From: JBBKXR01 sp037969585
GTDB taxonomy: Bacteria; Verrucomicrobiota; Verrucomicrobiia; Verrucomicrobiales; DEV007
Direction: 5' to 3'
Length of the DNA: 36,569 nt
Assembly (NCBI GenBank): GCA_037969585.1
Contig: JBBKXR010000328.1
Span: forward strand, 1 to 36,569
The notes beneath the pieces were generated by a model. It searched no databases and was not told the origin of the DNA. It worked only from the letters and a program-made list of their open reading frames with translations. Of this stretch, positions 7,293 to 16,478 are shown piece after piece. How positions within the stretch are numbered: the stretch's first letter is position 1; every line of letters begins with the position of its first letter. Both the position numbers and the translations under genes were made by a program.

Positions 7293-8894
7293 ATGATCAA
7301 TCGTCATCATCAGTCCGCTAGGTGGGCTGCGCTTGTTTGCGCAGCGCTATTGACTTCTCCGCTTATGGCGGAGGAGCTGAAGTTGAACTTTCGAACTCAG
7401 GTCGAGACCGCTGAAGACAGCGGCCGGTATCACTCGCTGGTGGAAAGCAAAGGCTGGAAGGCCGAAGAAACGGCGATCGTCATCTGCGACATGTGGAACG
7501 GTCACTATTGCCGAAATGCTGAGCGGCGCGTCGGCGAGATGGCACCGCGCATGAACGAGGTGATCAAGAAGGCACGCCAGCAGGGAATGCTGATTATCCA
7601 TGCGCCCAGCGGCTGCATGGATAAGTATGCTGACACGGCCGCGCGCAAATTGGCGCAGGCGGCGCCGAAAGTTGATACCGAGCAGCCGATTGGATCGTGG
7701 TGTTATCTCGATCCGACCACTGAGGCGCAGATGCCGGTCAGAGTCGACCAGCCGTGTGATGACGCGGGCGAGTTGCGCGAGGCGATCCGCTTTTTTGATC
7801 GTCAGATCGACACCTTGGAAATTGGTGAAGGCGATGCGGTGACCGACTCTGCCGAGGCTTACTATTTGATGAAACAAAAGGGCATCAAGAATGTCATCTT
7901 GATGGGGGTTCACACCAATATGTGCGTGTTAGGGCGTCCGTTCGGCATTCGGCAGATGGTTCGTCTTGGGCAGAATGTTGCCCTGATGCGCGACATGTCG
8001 GACACGATGTACAATCCCGCGAACGAACCTTACGTCAGTCATTTCACCGGCAACGACCTGGTGTTCGAACACATCGAGCGCTACTGGTGCCCGACCATCA
8101 CCAGTGGTGATATTCTTGGCGACGCCGTTGAATATCGCTTTCCAGGCGACCAGCGCAAACACATCGCCATCGTCATGGCAGAGCGCGAATACGGGACGGA
8201 GCAGACGCTGCCAAAGTTTGCAATTGAGGAGCTGGGCAAGGATTTCAAAATCAGCCTGGTTTATGCCGAATCGGAAGGCGAGCAGCGCAACAGTTTACCT
8301 GGCGTCGAAGTGATCGCGGACGCGGACCTGGTGCTGGTATCGGTGCGGCGCAGGAATCTGCCCAAGGCGCAACTCGATCTATTTCGCCAACATGTCGCGG
8401 CGGGTAAGCCGCTGATCGGCATCCGCACCGCGAGTCACGCGTTTCATCAGAGCAAGGGTGGCGCGCCTGAGGGGCTCGACGAATGGCCTGACTTCGACGG
8501 GACCGTTCTCGGTGGTAGCTATCACGGTCATCACAGCGACAAGTTGACGAGCTTTGCCGAAGTGGACTCGGCGCAGGCCGGGCATCCGATTCTCAAGGGC
8601 GTTGAGCCGAAGAAATTTCAAACCTACGGATCGCTTTACGAGGTGCGTCCTCTGGCGGATTCGACGACGGTATTACTTAACGGCAGCGCCCATAACGTTG
8701 CCGAGGGAGAGCCGGTCGCGTGGACCCATGTTGGGCCTGGAGGCGGCAAGGTGTTCTATACTTCGCTGGGGCATCCTTTCGATTTTGATGTCACCGACTT
8801 TCGCACCATGCTGCGTAACGCGGTCTATTGGGCGGTGGAGGCGGATCTACCCACGTCGGCATCGGTCGCTGCGGACGCTTGTTGCGGTGGTTGA
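7293..8894 (+). CDS. Exported isochorismatase-family hydrolase fused to a ThuA-like domain
   Basis: The start is placed at ATG 7293, which directly begins a signal peptide ending PLMAEE; an upstream TTG at 7239 would bury the signal. Residues 58-270 are a cysteine hydrolase of the isochorismatase superfamily, with the nucleophile-supporting aspartate in VICDMWN (D66) and the catalytic cysteine in VHTNMCVLG (C211). Residues 289-525 are a ThuA-like (trehalose-utilisation, glutamine-amidotransferase-fold) domain with GIRTASHAFH and a GGSYHGHH metal-site-like motif. The same two-domain fusion is, to my knowledge, common in Planctomycetota and Verrucomicrobiota, but its substrate is not established. 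The C-terminus ends in CCGG. It lies 75 bases after the unknown secreted protein. Confidence 0.85.
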   Translation: MINRHHQSARWAALVCAALLTSPLMAEELKLNFRTQVETAEDSGRYHSLVESKGWKAEETAIVICDMWNGHYCRNAERRVGEMAPRMNEVIKKARQQGMLIIHAPSGCMDKYADTAARKLAQAAPKVDTEQPIGSWCYLDPTTEAQMPVRVDQPCDDAGELREAIRFFDRQIDTLEIGEGDAVTDSAEAYYLMKQKGIKNVILMGVHTNMCVLGRPFGIRQMVRLGQNVALMRDMSDTMYNPANEPYVSHFTGNDLVFEHIERYWCPTITSGDILGDAVEYRFPGDQRKHIAIVMAEREYGTEQTLPKFAIEELGKDFKISLVYAESEGEQRNSLPGVEVIADADLVLVSVRRRNLPKAQLDLFRQHVAAGKPLIGIRTASHAFHQSKGGAPEGLDEWPDFDGTVLGGSYHGHHSDKLTSFAEVDSAQAGHPILKGVEPKKFQTYGSLYEVRPLADSTTVLLNGSAHNVAEGEPVAWTHVGPGGGKVFYTSLGHPFDFDVTDFRTMLRNAVYWAVEADLPTSASVAADACCGG

Positions 8895-8981
8895 ACGTCG
8901 CGCGGCGAGTGTGCAAATTTTTCGCGCTCGCTGTTTAAGGTTTGCTCCATGGGGGCAGTCTCGTATTCTGATGGACCGATT

Positions 8982-9452
8982 ATGAAAACGTTTCCTCTTA
9001 CCGTGCCAACCCTTGCGCTGATTTCATTTGCTGCAGTTCTCTTCGCTGGTCTGGGGCGAGCGAATGCCGAGGATGCGGCCGCTCTCGAGGCCTCGTTCAT
9101 CGCGATGCTGAAGAACGCTACCCTGGAGGGCACCTGGGTGCCGATCAGCGGGGGCCAGACGGGTGAGCAAAAGGTCGACCGTTATCGCGTGGTCCGCGCT
9201 GAGAAGGTCGATGGTGATCAGTGGCACATTGTTTCGAAGATCAAGCATCAGGGACAGGAAATTGAGTATCCGATTCCGGTGACGATCAAGTGGGCGGGCG
9301 ACACGGCGGTTTTGATTCTCGATGAGGTCGCGACGGGTGGCGGCAATTCCTACTCGGCGCGGGTGTTATTTCACAACGATCGCTATGCCGGTTCCTGGTG
9401 GGGAAAAGATCAGCCCGGTGGATTGGTCAGTGGTGCGATTACGCGTGAATGA
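8982..9452 (+). CDS. Small secreted protein of unknown function, 156 aa
   Basis: ATG at 8982 opens a clear signal peptide (residues 1-26, ending RANAED); an upstream in-frame ATG at 8949 adds eleven residues that spoil it. The mature part, about 130 residues, begins with a helix and continues with alternating hydrophobic residues typical of a small beta-barrel, with WVPISGGQTGEQ, a VPVTIKWAGDTAVLILDE-type strand pair, and a Trp/Gly-rich end (GSWWGKDQPGG). This looks like a lipocalin-like or ligand-binding small barrel, but that is inference from pattern. It lies between the isochorismatase-ThuA gene (87 bases) and the SGNH-lactonase gene (52 bases), all in the same direction. Confidence 0.7.
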   Translation: MKTFPLTVPTLALISFAAVLFAGLGRANAEDAAALEASFIAMLKNATLEGTWVPISGGQTGEQKVDRYRVVRAEKVDGDQWHIVSKIKHQGQEIEYPIPVTIKWAGDTAVLILDEVATGGGNSYSARVLFHNDRYAGSWWGKDQPGGLVSGAITRE

Positions 9453-9504
9453 GTGCGCCAACAGGTTGGTGGATTTTTAAGCTCAGCGGACGGTGGAAAA
9501 TCTT

Positions 9505-11304
9505 ATGAAGACGATGACGAAATGTTTCGCGAGCCTGGCTTTCTGCCTGCTCATATTCGCCGGGACGGCCTTGGCGGCTGATGATGCAAAAAGCTACTAC
9601 GTGATCGGTAACTCTCTGACCTGGGATACTTCGCCGGGGCAGCTCGATGGGGACGTTCAGTGGCACGTCGATTGTGGCAAGTCGCTACCCTACATTTTTG
9701 AAAATCCCGACAAGCCCTGCGTTAAAACGTCGACGCTTTGGCCGTCGGCTCTAAAGGATAAGCAGTACGACGTCATTTCCGTACAGCCTCACTACGGTTC
9801 GACATTGGAACAGGATGCGACGGTGATATCGGAATGGATGGCGATGCAGCCGAAGGCCGAGTTCGTGATTCACACCGGCTGGGCGCGAGTTGCGGAACGC
9901 GTTGCCGAAACCGCCAAGACTGAAGCCGGTGGCGAAATGGCACACAGCACGGCCTACATCGATGCGCTGACCGATTTGCTCAAGCGCACTAACCCGGAGC
10001 GCATCGTTCGTCGGACCTTCGCGATGGATGCTCTCGAGTTGATCGCGGCTGACATTGCCGGGGAAAAGTCACCGTTTGATGAAGTTGCCGATGTTCACCG
10101 CGATGCGATCCACATCAATTCTGCTGGGCGTTATCTGATGCATAATCTGATGCGTCAGGGACTCGGACAGAAGGGCAGCGCAAAGGGCTTCGACAGCGTC
10201 GGGCCGTCGATCCGGACATATCTGAATACAGTGCTGGAGCGCCTCAAGGCTGACCCGCCTGCTGTCGAAAGCGTAGAAATTAGCACGGTTGTCTACGTGT
10301 CCGAGAGCAAGGACAAGAAGATCGCGATGTTCTCTCTTCACGAGCCGAGCGGTGAACTCGCCCGTATCGGTGAGGTGGAGATGAGTGGCGCGCCCGGTTG
10401 TCTGGCTCTCGATGCCGAGGGCGATCACGTCTACGCGGCAGTGCGCAGCAGCAGCGAGTTTGCCACCTTGAAGGTGGACCGAACCACGGGGCAACTCAGC
10501 ATTCTCGGAACCGCGCCAGCAGCGGGAAGTGCGGCTTATGTATTTCCGGACCGGACTGGCAAGTGGCTGTTTGGTGCCTACTACGGCGAGGGACTGGTCA
10601 GTGTCAGTCGCATCGATGATCAGCATCTAGTCAGCGGCGAACCGACGACGGTTCTCGACATCGGCAAAAAGGCGCACTGCGTTCAGGTCGACGCGGCGAA
10701 CCAGTTCGTGTTTGTGCCGCACCCGATGGACCTGAATCGGGTCGATCAATTTGCTTTCGATGCGGCCAGCGGATTGCTGGCGCGAAACGATCCGGAGTAT
10801 CTCGAGGGCGCACCGGGAGCGGGTCCCCGGCATTTGCAATTTCACCCGAATGGCAAATGGGTCTATCTGGTCAATGAACAAGGCAAGTCCGTCAGTCTGT
10901 GCAACTACGACGCGGCGGTTGGCACCCTGACATTGCGCCAGACCTTGTCGACGATTCCTGAAGATTGGGATCAGGGCCAGGGCTCATGTGCCGATATCGA
11001 GATCAGTGCCGACGGGCGATTCGTCTACGCTTCCAATCGTGGCCACGACAGCATTGCCGCTTTTTCGATCGATCAGAAAAGTGGCGAGCTGACTTCGCTC
11101 GGCCAAACGCCGACCGAGGAAACACCGCGTTCGTTCAATCTCATGCCAGTGAAGGATCAGGCGCTGGTCGTCGCTGCCGGGCAGGGATCGAATACACTGA
11201 TTGTTTATCGCCGTGACCCGAAGTCCGGAGAACTTTCGCCGTTGCGAACTTACGAGTGTGGCGGCAGTCCCGCTTGGGTGCTGGGCGTTCGGATCGGTGA
11301 GTGA
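9505..11304 (+). CDS. SGNH-hydrolase-like domain fused to a seven-bladed beta-propeller lactonase
   Basis: The start is ATG 9505, with a GGTGGA ribosome site 8 bases upstream; it gives 599 residues and a signal peptide ending ALAAD. Residues 30-235 look like an SGNH hydrolase: a GNSLT block in place of GDSL (Ser37), a conserved HTGWAR segment, and a late D-x-x-H block (DAIHINSAGRYL) that would complete the triad. Residues 255-599 are a propeller of the 6-phosphogluconolactonase-like lactonase family, with repeats of the kind VYVSESKD, VYAAVRSSS, GPRHLQFHPNGKWVYLVNE and FVYASNRGHDSIAAF. Two hydrolytic folds in one exported chain suggest stepwise ester/lactone opening. The phosphodiester glycosidase gene starts 7 bases after the stop. 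Confidence 0.8.
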   Translation: MKTMTKCFASLAFCLLIFAGTALAADDAKSYYVIGNSLTWDTSPGQLDGDVQWHVDCGKSLPYIFENPDKPCVKTSTLWPSALKDKQYDVISVQPHYGSTLEQDATVISEWMAMQPKAEFVIHTGWARVAERVAETAKTEAGGEMAHSTAYIDALTDLLKRTNPERIVRRTFAMDALELIAADIAGEKSPFDEVADVHRDAIHINSAGRYLMHNLMRQGLGQKGSAKGFDSVGPSIRTYLNTVLERLKADPPAVESVEISTVVYVSESKDKKIAMFSLHEPSGELARIGEVEMSGAPGCLALDAEGDHVYAAVRSSSEFATLKVDRTTGQLSILGTAPAAGSAAYVFPDRTGKWLFGAYYGEGLVSVSRIDDQHLVSGEPTTVLDIGKKAHCVQVDAANQFVFVPHPMDLNRVDQFAFDAASGLLARNDPEYLEGAPGAGPRHLQFHPNGKWVYLVNEQGKSVSLCNYDAAVGTLTLRQTLSTIPEDWDQGQGSCADIEISADGRFVYASNRGHDSIAAFSIDQKSGELTSLGQTPTEETPRSFNLMPVKDQALVVAAGQGSNTLIVYRRDPKSGELSPLRTYECGGSPAWVLGVRIGE

Positions 11305-11311
11305 TCGAAGA

Positions 11312-12130
11312 ATGACTGCACGCTTGCTGATTTGTTTGATTACGGCCGGCCTGGTATGTTCGATGGGAGAGGCGGAGGCAGGCGAATACGTAGTGATCGA
11401 ACATCCACTTGGCTTGATCCATCTGTATCGAGCCGCTCCTGATGAGCTGTCGATCTTTTGGAAAGGCAGCGAAGGGAAACCGTTGCGAACCTTTGATGCA
11501 CTGATCGAGGAACTTGAGAAGAAAGGGCAGCGAGCGCCTTTTTTGATCAACGGAGGCATTTTCGAACCTGGCGGCATTCCCACGGGTCTCCACATTGAGC
11601 AGGGCAAATTGTCGAGACCGCTCAATGATGCGCAAGGGAAGGGGAACTTTTACCTGAAGCCGAACGGCGTGTTCTGTATCGATGATACCGGAGCGCATGT
11701 GTTTCCGACGGAGACCTACGCAGAGTCGAAGGTCAGCCCGCGACTGGCGTTGCAATCAGGACCGATGCTGCTGATCGATGATAAGATTCACCCGGCGTTT
11801 AATGCGAACAGCAAAAGCAAACTTCACCGCAACGGGGTTGGGATTCTGCCGGATGGGAGGGTGCTGTTTGTAATGACCGATCTATCTTCCGGAACCCGAG
11901 TGAATCTCTTTCAGTTTGCGGTGATATTTCGGCAGTATGGTTGCCGGAATGCACTTTTTCTAGATGGTGATCTCAGCATGATGAGAATCGTCCAGGATGG
12001 AAAAGTTTCCCCCATCGATGCCCGCGATCCCACTAAGCGAGAACTGGTGCCCGGTATTATGACCGGCAGCGAATTCGGTGCTATTCTTGGAATCGTCGAA
12101 GCCGATCCAAGTCAAAAGAAAGCGCCGTAG
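11312..12130 (+). CDS. Exported phosphodiester glycosidase-family protein (DUF2233/YigE-like)
   Basis: ATG 11312 lies 7 bases after the preceding stop and opens a signal peptide ending EAEAGE; the longer open frame upstream overlaps the lactonase coding sequence and is rejected. The 272-residue protein carries the hallmarks of the phosphodiester glycosidase fold (uncovering-enzyme/NAGPA-like, E. coli YigE-like): FLINGGIFEPGG near residues 74-85, PTGLHIEQGK, ALQSGPMLLIDD, HRNGVGILPDGRVLFVMTD and ALFLDGDLSMMR. Family members cleave sugar-phosphodiester links or related bonds; the substrate here is unknown. The tight spacing means it is very likely co-translated with the SGNH-lactonase. Its stop is only 12 bases from the convergent MFS gene. 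Confidence 0.8.
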   Translation: MTARLLICLITAGLVCSMGEAEAGEYVVIEHPLGLIHLYRAAPDELSIFWKGSEGKPLRTFDALIEELEKKGQRAPFLINGGIFEPGGIPTGLHIEQGKLSRPLNDAQGKGNFYLKPNGVFCIDDTGAHVFPTETYAESKVSPRLALQSGPMLLIDDKIHPAFNANSKSKLHRNGVGILPDGRVLFVMTDLSSGTRVNLFQFAVIFRQYGCRNALFLDGDLSMMRIVQDGKVSPIDARDPTKRELVPGIMTGSEFGAILGIVEADPSQKKAP

Positions 12131-12142
12131 ACAGACCAAGAC

Positions 12143-13447
12143 TCACAGTCGGTTCAATCCAAGGCTGGTTGGCTCGGCCTTGCCTTGCATCGACGGAACC
12201 AGCGCGAGACTCGAGATCAGCAGCAGGGTCATCACGCTGTAGCCGAGCAGGATACTGTCGAAATCGCTGAGGGGGTGGCCGGCGAAGGTCCAAGTTTCCT
12301 TGAGCCGTTCGGATTTCAGCAGCCAGGCTGGCATGAAGCCCGACAGCGCAACGCCGACGGTTTGAAAGATCGAAAAGGTGGCGGCGGAGACCGATTTATT
12401 TTTCTCCGGTAGCAGTCCCATCAGTTCGGTGGTCATTGCTATGCCGATGGCGCCACGAGCACTGCCCAGAGCAAAATGCAGAGCGCCGAGATAGATCAGC
12501 ATCGCCATCGGTGCGTCGAATAACACCCGCAGCAGGAAGGCGAACAAGCCTAGCCCAAGGGCGATGTGGCATCCGGCGAACACCGAGCGAGGACCGAATC
12601 GATCGATGATTTTTCCACCGAAGAACATACCGCAAATCGAGCCACCGATGGACAGGTTGGCGAGCACGATAATCTGGCCGTCACTGTATTCGATGACACG
12701 CTTTTCGGTCATTGCTATCAGCGAACCCGCGCCCGCAGTGAACAAGGTCATGAGTAGCGCGTAGACGCAGAATCTCGCCAGTGGTCCATTGCGAAAGGTG
12801 GCTTGAATAGCGGTCAGGAAAGGGATGTGGCTGGCGGCAGTCGGTGGCTCCAGTTCGGGAATTTTCCGGTAGACGAAAATGCGCGCGACATACGCTGCTG
12901 CGGCGATCAGGAAGATAAATTGGTAGACGATGACGGCGTTGTTGCGCTCCAGAACCGCCGCGTAGATCAGGGACAGAACGATCGAGACAACGCTGAACCA
13001 TGTCCTCAGCCTCGCAAAGAACCGGCCGCGAATTTCTTTCGGCACCACCGGACTGAGTAGCGAAAACCAACTCGCGCCGAGCATGGAAAAGCACAGGGCT
13101 GCGAGAAATATTCCGACCCCGACCAGCCAAGGTGCGGCGTCACCGAAGAAGCCAGCCAGCCCGATCAGAGTCCAGCCGAGAGTGCCAAGGACCAAACCGC
13201 CCTGTCCGACCAGCTTTTTTCCAATTCGGTCCGCCAGCCAGGCGAACGGCAGCAGCAGAGCGGCACCGGCCAAAGGATAGATGGCAAGGTAGACCATCGT
13301 GTTCGCGGCGTCGACTCCAAGTGCCGTCAGGTAGAGCAACAGGATGCCGTTAACGATCATGCCCTCGGCGACAATGCCGAAGCATTGCGTCCTGATCGCG
13401 GCGCGCATCCCCGTGCGCTGTTCGGGAGAGCCGGGAGCGGTGCTCAC
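12143..13447 (-). CDS. MFS transporter
   Basis: A 434-residue polytopic protein with about twelve hydrophobic helices, an MFS-type cytoplasmic loop between helices 2 and 3 (AWLADRIGKKLVGQ) and a matching loop in the second half (GGKIIDRFGPRS). The start codon is GTG at 13447, which overlaps the TGA stop of the upstream sialidase-family gene by four bases (GTGA), the classic sign of translational coupling. An internal ATG 13 codons later is a less likely start. The coupling suggests the transporter imports the sugar or sugar acid released by the neighbouring Asp-box protein. No substrate-specific motif is recognised. Confidence 0.85.
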   Translation of the reverse strand: MSTAPGSPEQRTGMRAAIRTQCFGIVAEGMIVNGILLLYLTALGVDAANTMVYLAIYPLAGAALLLPFAWLADRIGKKLVGQGGLVLGTLGWTLIGLAGFFGDAAPWLVGVGIFLAALCFSMLGASWFSLLSPVVPKEIRGRFFARLRTWFSVVSIVLSLIYAAVLERNNAVIVYQFIFLIAAAAYVARIFVYRKIPELEPPTAASHIPFLTAIQATFRNGPLARFCVYALLMTLFTAGAGSLIAMTEKRVIEYSDGQIIVLANLSIGGSICGMFFGGKIIDRFGPRSVFAGCHIALGLGLFAFLLRVLFDAPMAMLIYLGALHFALGSARGAIGIAMTTELMGLLPEKNKSVSAATFSIFQTVGVALSGFMPAWLLKSERLKETWTFAGHPLSDFDSILLGYSVMTLLLISSLALVPSMQGKAEPTSLGLNRL

Positions 13448-14559
13448 TTGATAAAATCCGCCTCGCTGATGTTGACTCGCAAACCGCCCTGCATAGTCGT
13501 GATCCAGATCTCGCCGGGTTGCGCTTCGAAAACGTAGGGATAGGAAATCCAGCGCTTACTGCCTTTGTGGTCGCTGTCAGCAGCGCTGGCGATGACTTCG
13601 GTGTCACTCCACGTTTTTCCATCGTCGTCGGAAAATGCGATCGATAATTCTTCGCGATAATTACTGACTGGCGTGGCAGACCAGAGATTGTCGCCGCCGC
13701 TCAGTGGCCACTCAGTTTTGCCGTCTGGATAGAGACGATTCCAGAGCAGCATCAGTCGACCGCTGGCGAGGCGTCGCAACATGGCAGGAGCGCTGCTGGC
13801 CGGGATGCCCGATGGTTGGATGACGCTCCAGAACTTGCCACCATCGTTGGAATAAGCGGACCAGAACTCGCTCCAGTTGGTGCGGATCAGCATCCACAGT
13901 CGTCCGTCTTCCAACTGGGTCAGCGTTGGCTCGGTGACGCCACCGTGATGGCCGGCGCCGCCGAGATCGATCAGGTTGCTGGCTTTCCAGGTGGCGCCCG
14001 CATCGGTTGAAGAATAGGTGAGCACTGCATGGCGACCCGGATCGTGCTGCATTTTCATGGCGGTGAAAATCACCCGACCGTCTTTGGTTTCGATCATGTC
14101 GCGAACCGCGCCCGACCATGCGTCGTGGAGTTTTTGAATGTTCTGCCAGGTAAGGCCGTCATCGACGCTGCGCATGACATAGGTTGGCAGAATGGCACCT
14201 GGCGCGTCGCCGAGTTTGTCGTCCCAGGTCCAGTTGCGCTCGGCGAGATTCATGAAAGCTGCGATGATGGTACCGTCGCTGGTGCGCAACATGGCGCGCT
14301 CGTTGCTGACCTGAATTTTCTGGTCATCCGAAAAAATCGGCCGTGGCGCCGACCAGGTATTGCCACCATCGGTGCTGACGCTGGTCGAATCGGTATCGAT
14401 GGATAGAATGCTGCCGTCATCGAGGCTGACGAAAGGACCGAGCCGATCGTCGGTCAGTGGAGTCAGCCGTGGATCAAGTGTCAGGCCGTCGTTGGCGACG
14501 AGCAGGGGTGGCAGTGCCAAAAATGCGCAGCAAGTGAACGACCAGAGAATGCGTTTCAT
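13444..14559 (-). CDS. Secreted sialidase-family (BNR/Asp-box) protein
   Basis: ATG at 14559 gives 371 residues and a signal peptide ending LLVAND; an upstream start at 14601 would add 14 residues ahead of it. The chain contains five Asp-box-like motifs of the S-x-D-x-G-x-x-W kind (STDGGNTW, VDDGLTW, STDAGATW, SNDGGKFW, SDDDGKTW) spread over a six-bladed propeller, as in exo-sialidases and related sulfosugar or uronate-acting enzymes. An arginine appears in LIRTNWSE and in APAMLRRL, in positions where sialidases carry carboxylate-binding arginines. The gene overlaps the MFS transporter by four bases and faces the metallopeptidase gene across a 92-base divergent promoter region. True sialic-acid specificity is not shown. 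Confidence 0.8.
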   Translation of the reverse strand: MKRILWSFTCCAFLALPPLLVANDGLTLDPRLTPLTDDRLGPFVSLDDGSILSIDTDSTSVSTDGGNTWSAPRPIFSDDQKIQVSNERAMLRTSDGTIIAAFMNLAERNWTWDDKLGDAPGAILPTYVMRSVDDGLTWQNIQKLHDAWSGAVRDMIETKDGRVIFTAMKMQHDPGRHAVLTYSSTDAGATWKASNLIDLGGAGHHGGVTEPTLTQLEDGRLWMLIRTNWSEFWSAYSNDGGKFWSVIQPSGIPASSAPAMLRRLASGRLMLLWNRLYPDGKTEWPLSGGDNLWSATPVSNYREELSIAFSDDDGKTWSDTEVIASAADSDHKGSKRWISYPYVFEAQPGEIWITTMQGGLRVNISEADFIK

Positions 14560-14651
14560 AGGCAAAAACCTGCCGCTGATCGATCTGGAAGCAAGCGGCA
14601 CAATTCGGGCGGCATTGACTTTGCCGGTAAGTCGCTCTTCAATCTGCTTCG

Positions 14652-16478
14652 ATGCTGATAAAACTTCCCATCTTGGTCTTTTTGCTGAGCGTGCTCTGCG
14701 TTCGTTGGGGCGCTGCGGCCGACGGTCCGCAAATCGAATTCATCAATCAACGTGCCGAGACGGTCAAAATATTTTGGCTGGCAGAGTCTGGCGAACGGAA
14801 GCCGATGGGGGAGATTGTTGCGGGTGGGGCAAAGGTTCTGACGACCACCATCGGGCATGAGTTTGCCATCGAAGGGGAGTCAGGTTTTTCTCAAAATGTG
14901 GTCGCCTTGCGAGACCGGCAGGTCGTCTCGTTTTTGTCCGATGAGGCCAATCAATGGCGTCAAAAATATACGGCCGTTGAGGGCTACACGGCGCACGAAG
15001 TCGGCGCATGGCTGGTGTTGGTCAGCGATCAATTGAAGGCCGCGGATCCCGCCGCGACTGAGCGCGCTCTCGAGCTGCTTGAGGTGCAGTGTCGTCGGGT
15101 CAGTGAAGCCTTGGTCGTCGCTCCCGAAGCTCTTCAAGCAGTGACGAAGGTGGTGCTGTGGTTTTCTCCTCAATACCAAGGGCACCGAATGAAGGCCGAG
15201 TATCACCCGGGTGCCAAATGGATCGAGGAAAACGGTCGCCACCCGCTGCTGACCAAGTCGGTCGAATTTACCAACATCCCGATCCTGGAAAAAGAATGTG
15301 GGCGTATGCCGATGTTGCTCCTGCACGAACTGGCGCACGCGTTTCACGATCAGGTGGTGGGAGGAGATCATCCTAAGATTCTCGCCGCCTTTCGCGAAGC
15401 CGTTTTGAAGAAGAGTTACGAAAAAGTCGCTCGGCACAATGGTCAGCCCCAGAAGGCCTATGCGATCACGAATCCACAGGAGTATTTTGCCGAAACCAGT
15501 GAAGCTTACTTTGGTCAAAATGACTTTTACCCTTTCAATCGAATCGATCTGCTGCAGCACGATCCGAAAATGTTCAGACTGCTCGCCGAAGTTTGGGAAG
15601 GTCGAGAGGCATTGATCGATCTTCCTGAATCTACCTTTGAGGTCACCGCGCCACCCGCCGAATTGAAGCTCGATCCGTTCTATCAGAAATACACTTCGTC
15701 CTCGGGCTATCCGATCATCGCTTCAGAAAAGGTCAACGACTACGCTCTGCGCGAAGCGGCCTACATCGGCGATCTGATGTTGGCGCGACGCCCCGACGTT
15801 CGCGACGCGATGATTCATAGCGGTTCGCGTTTGGTGGTGATGGCCTACGACCAGTTCACCACCGACATTCCCGACTACTCACACATGCGACCTAAAGATT
15901 TCTGGGATGCTCGGGCTCGAGGTTTAGGTGGTTCGCGCACTGAGGATCTGTGTTCCTGTGGGGAGGAAAATGTGCTCGCTTACCCCGGCGACCCGTATGC
16001 GGCAGAAAATATTCTCATCCACGAATTCGCTCACAACATCCATCTGCGCGGTATGGTGCGGGTCGACGCCACCTTCGATGATCGACTGCGTGCGACTTTT
16101 GACGACGCGATGAAAAAGGGACTTTGGGCGGGCAAGTATGCCGCGACCAATCGCAATGAATATTTCGCCGAAGGCGTCCAGTCGTGGTTCGACGACAATC
16201 GCGAAGACGACCATGATCACAATCACGTCAACACTCGTGCCGAACTGATCGAATACGACCCAGGCCTCGCGGCGATGTGCGAAGAGGTCTTCGGCGAGAC
16301 GAAACTCGTTTACACCAAGCCGACAGAGCGACTGACCGGGCACATGGAAGGTTACGACCCAGCCAATGCGCCAACGTTTGTCTGGCCCGAACGACTGCTG
16401 AAAACTAAACAAGAGATTCGTCGCAAAGCTCAACTGCGTTCAGACAAGGCCGAAGCTGAAGTTGTCGACAAGAAGTAG
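14652..16478 (+). CDS. Secreted VHL-beta-like protein with two tandem zinc-metallopeptidase domains
   Basis: A 608-residue protein with a signal peptide (1-23, ending GAAAD). Residues 27-75 (IEFINQRAETVKIFWL, ending GHEFAI) have the layout of the von Hippel-Lindau beta domain. The first peptidase-like domain has HELAH (225-229) and a downstream glutamate in NPQEYFAE (about 277). The second has HEFAH (457-461), a downstream RNEYFAEGVQSWF motif (E503), a short cysteine motif CSCGEEN (434-440) and an Asp/His-rich tail (DDHDHNH, 519-525). Both have the zinc-binding HExxH plus later glutamate of gluzincin-type enzymes, so both could be active. The second half matches a family I remember as frequent in Planctomycetota. 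Substrate unknown. Confidence 0.78.
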   Translation: MLIKLPILVFLLSVLCVRWGAAADGPQIEFINQRAETVKIFWLAESGERKPMGEIVAGGAKVLTTTIGHEFAIEGESGFSQNVVALRDRQVVSFLSDEANQWRQKYTAVEGYTAHEVGAWLVLVSDQLKAADPAATERALELLEVQCRRVSEALVVAPEALQAVTKVVLWFSPQYQGHRMKAEYHPGAKWIEENGRHPLLTKSVEFTNIPILEKECGRMPMLLLHELAHAFHDQVVGGDHPKILAAFREAVLKKSYEKVARHNGQPQKAYAITNPQEYFAETSEAYFGQNDFYPFNRIDLLQHDPKMFRLLAEVWEGREALIDLPESTFEVTAPPAELKLDPFYQKYTSSSGYPIIASEKVNDYALREAAYIGDLMLARRPDVRDAMIHSGSRLVVMAYDQFTTDIPDYSHMRPKDFWDARARGLGGSRTEDLCSCGEENVLAYPGDPYAAENILIHEFAHNIHLRGMVRVDATFDDRLRATFDDAMKKGLWAGKYAATNRNEYFAEGVQSWFDDNREDDHDHNHVNTRAELIEYDPGLAAMCEEVFGETKLVYTKPTERLTGHMEGYDPANAPTFVWPERLLKTKQEIRRKAQLRSDKAEAEVVDKK

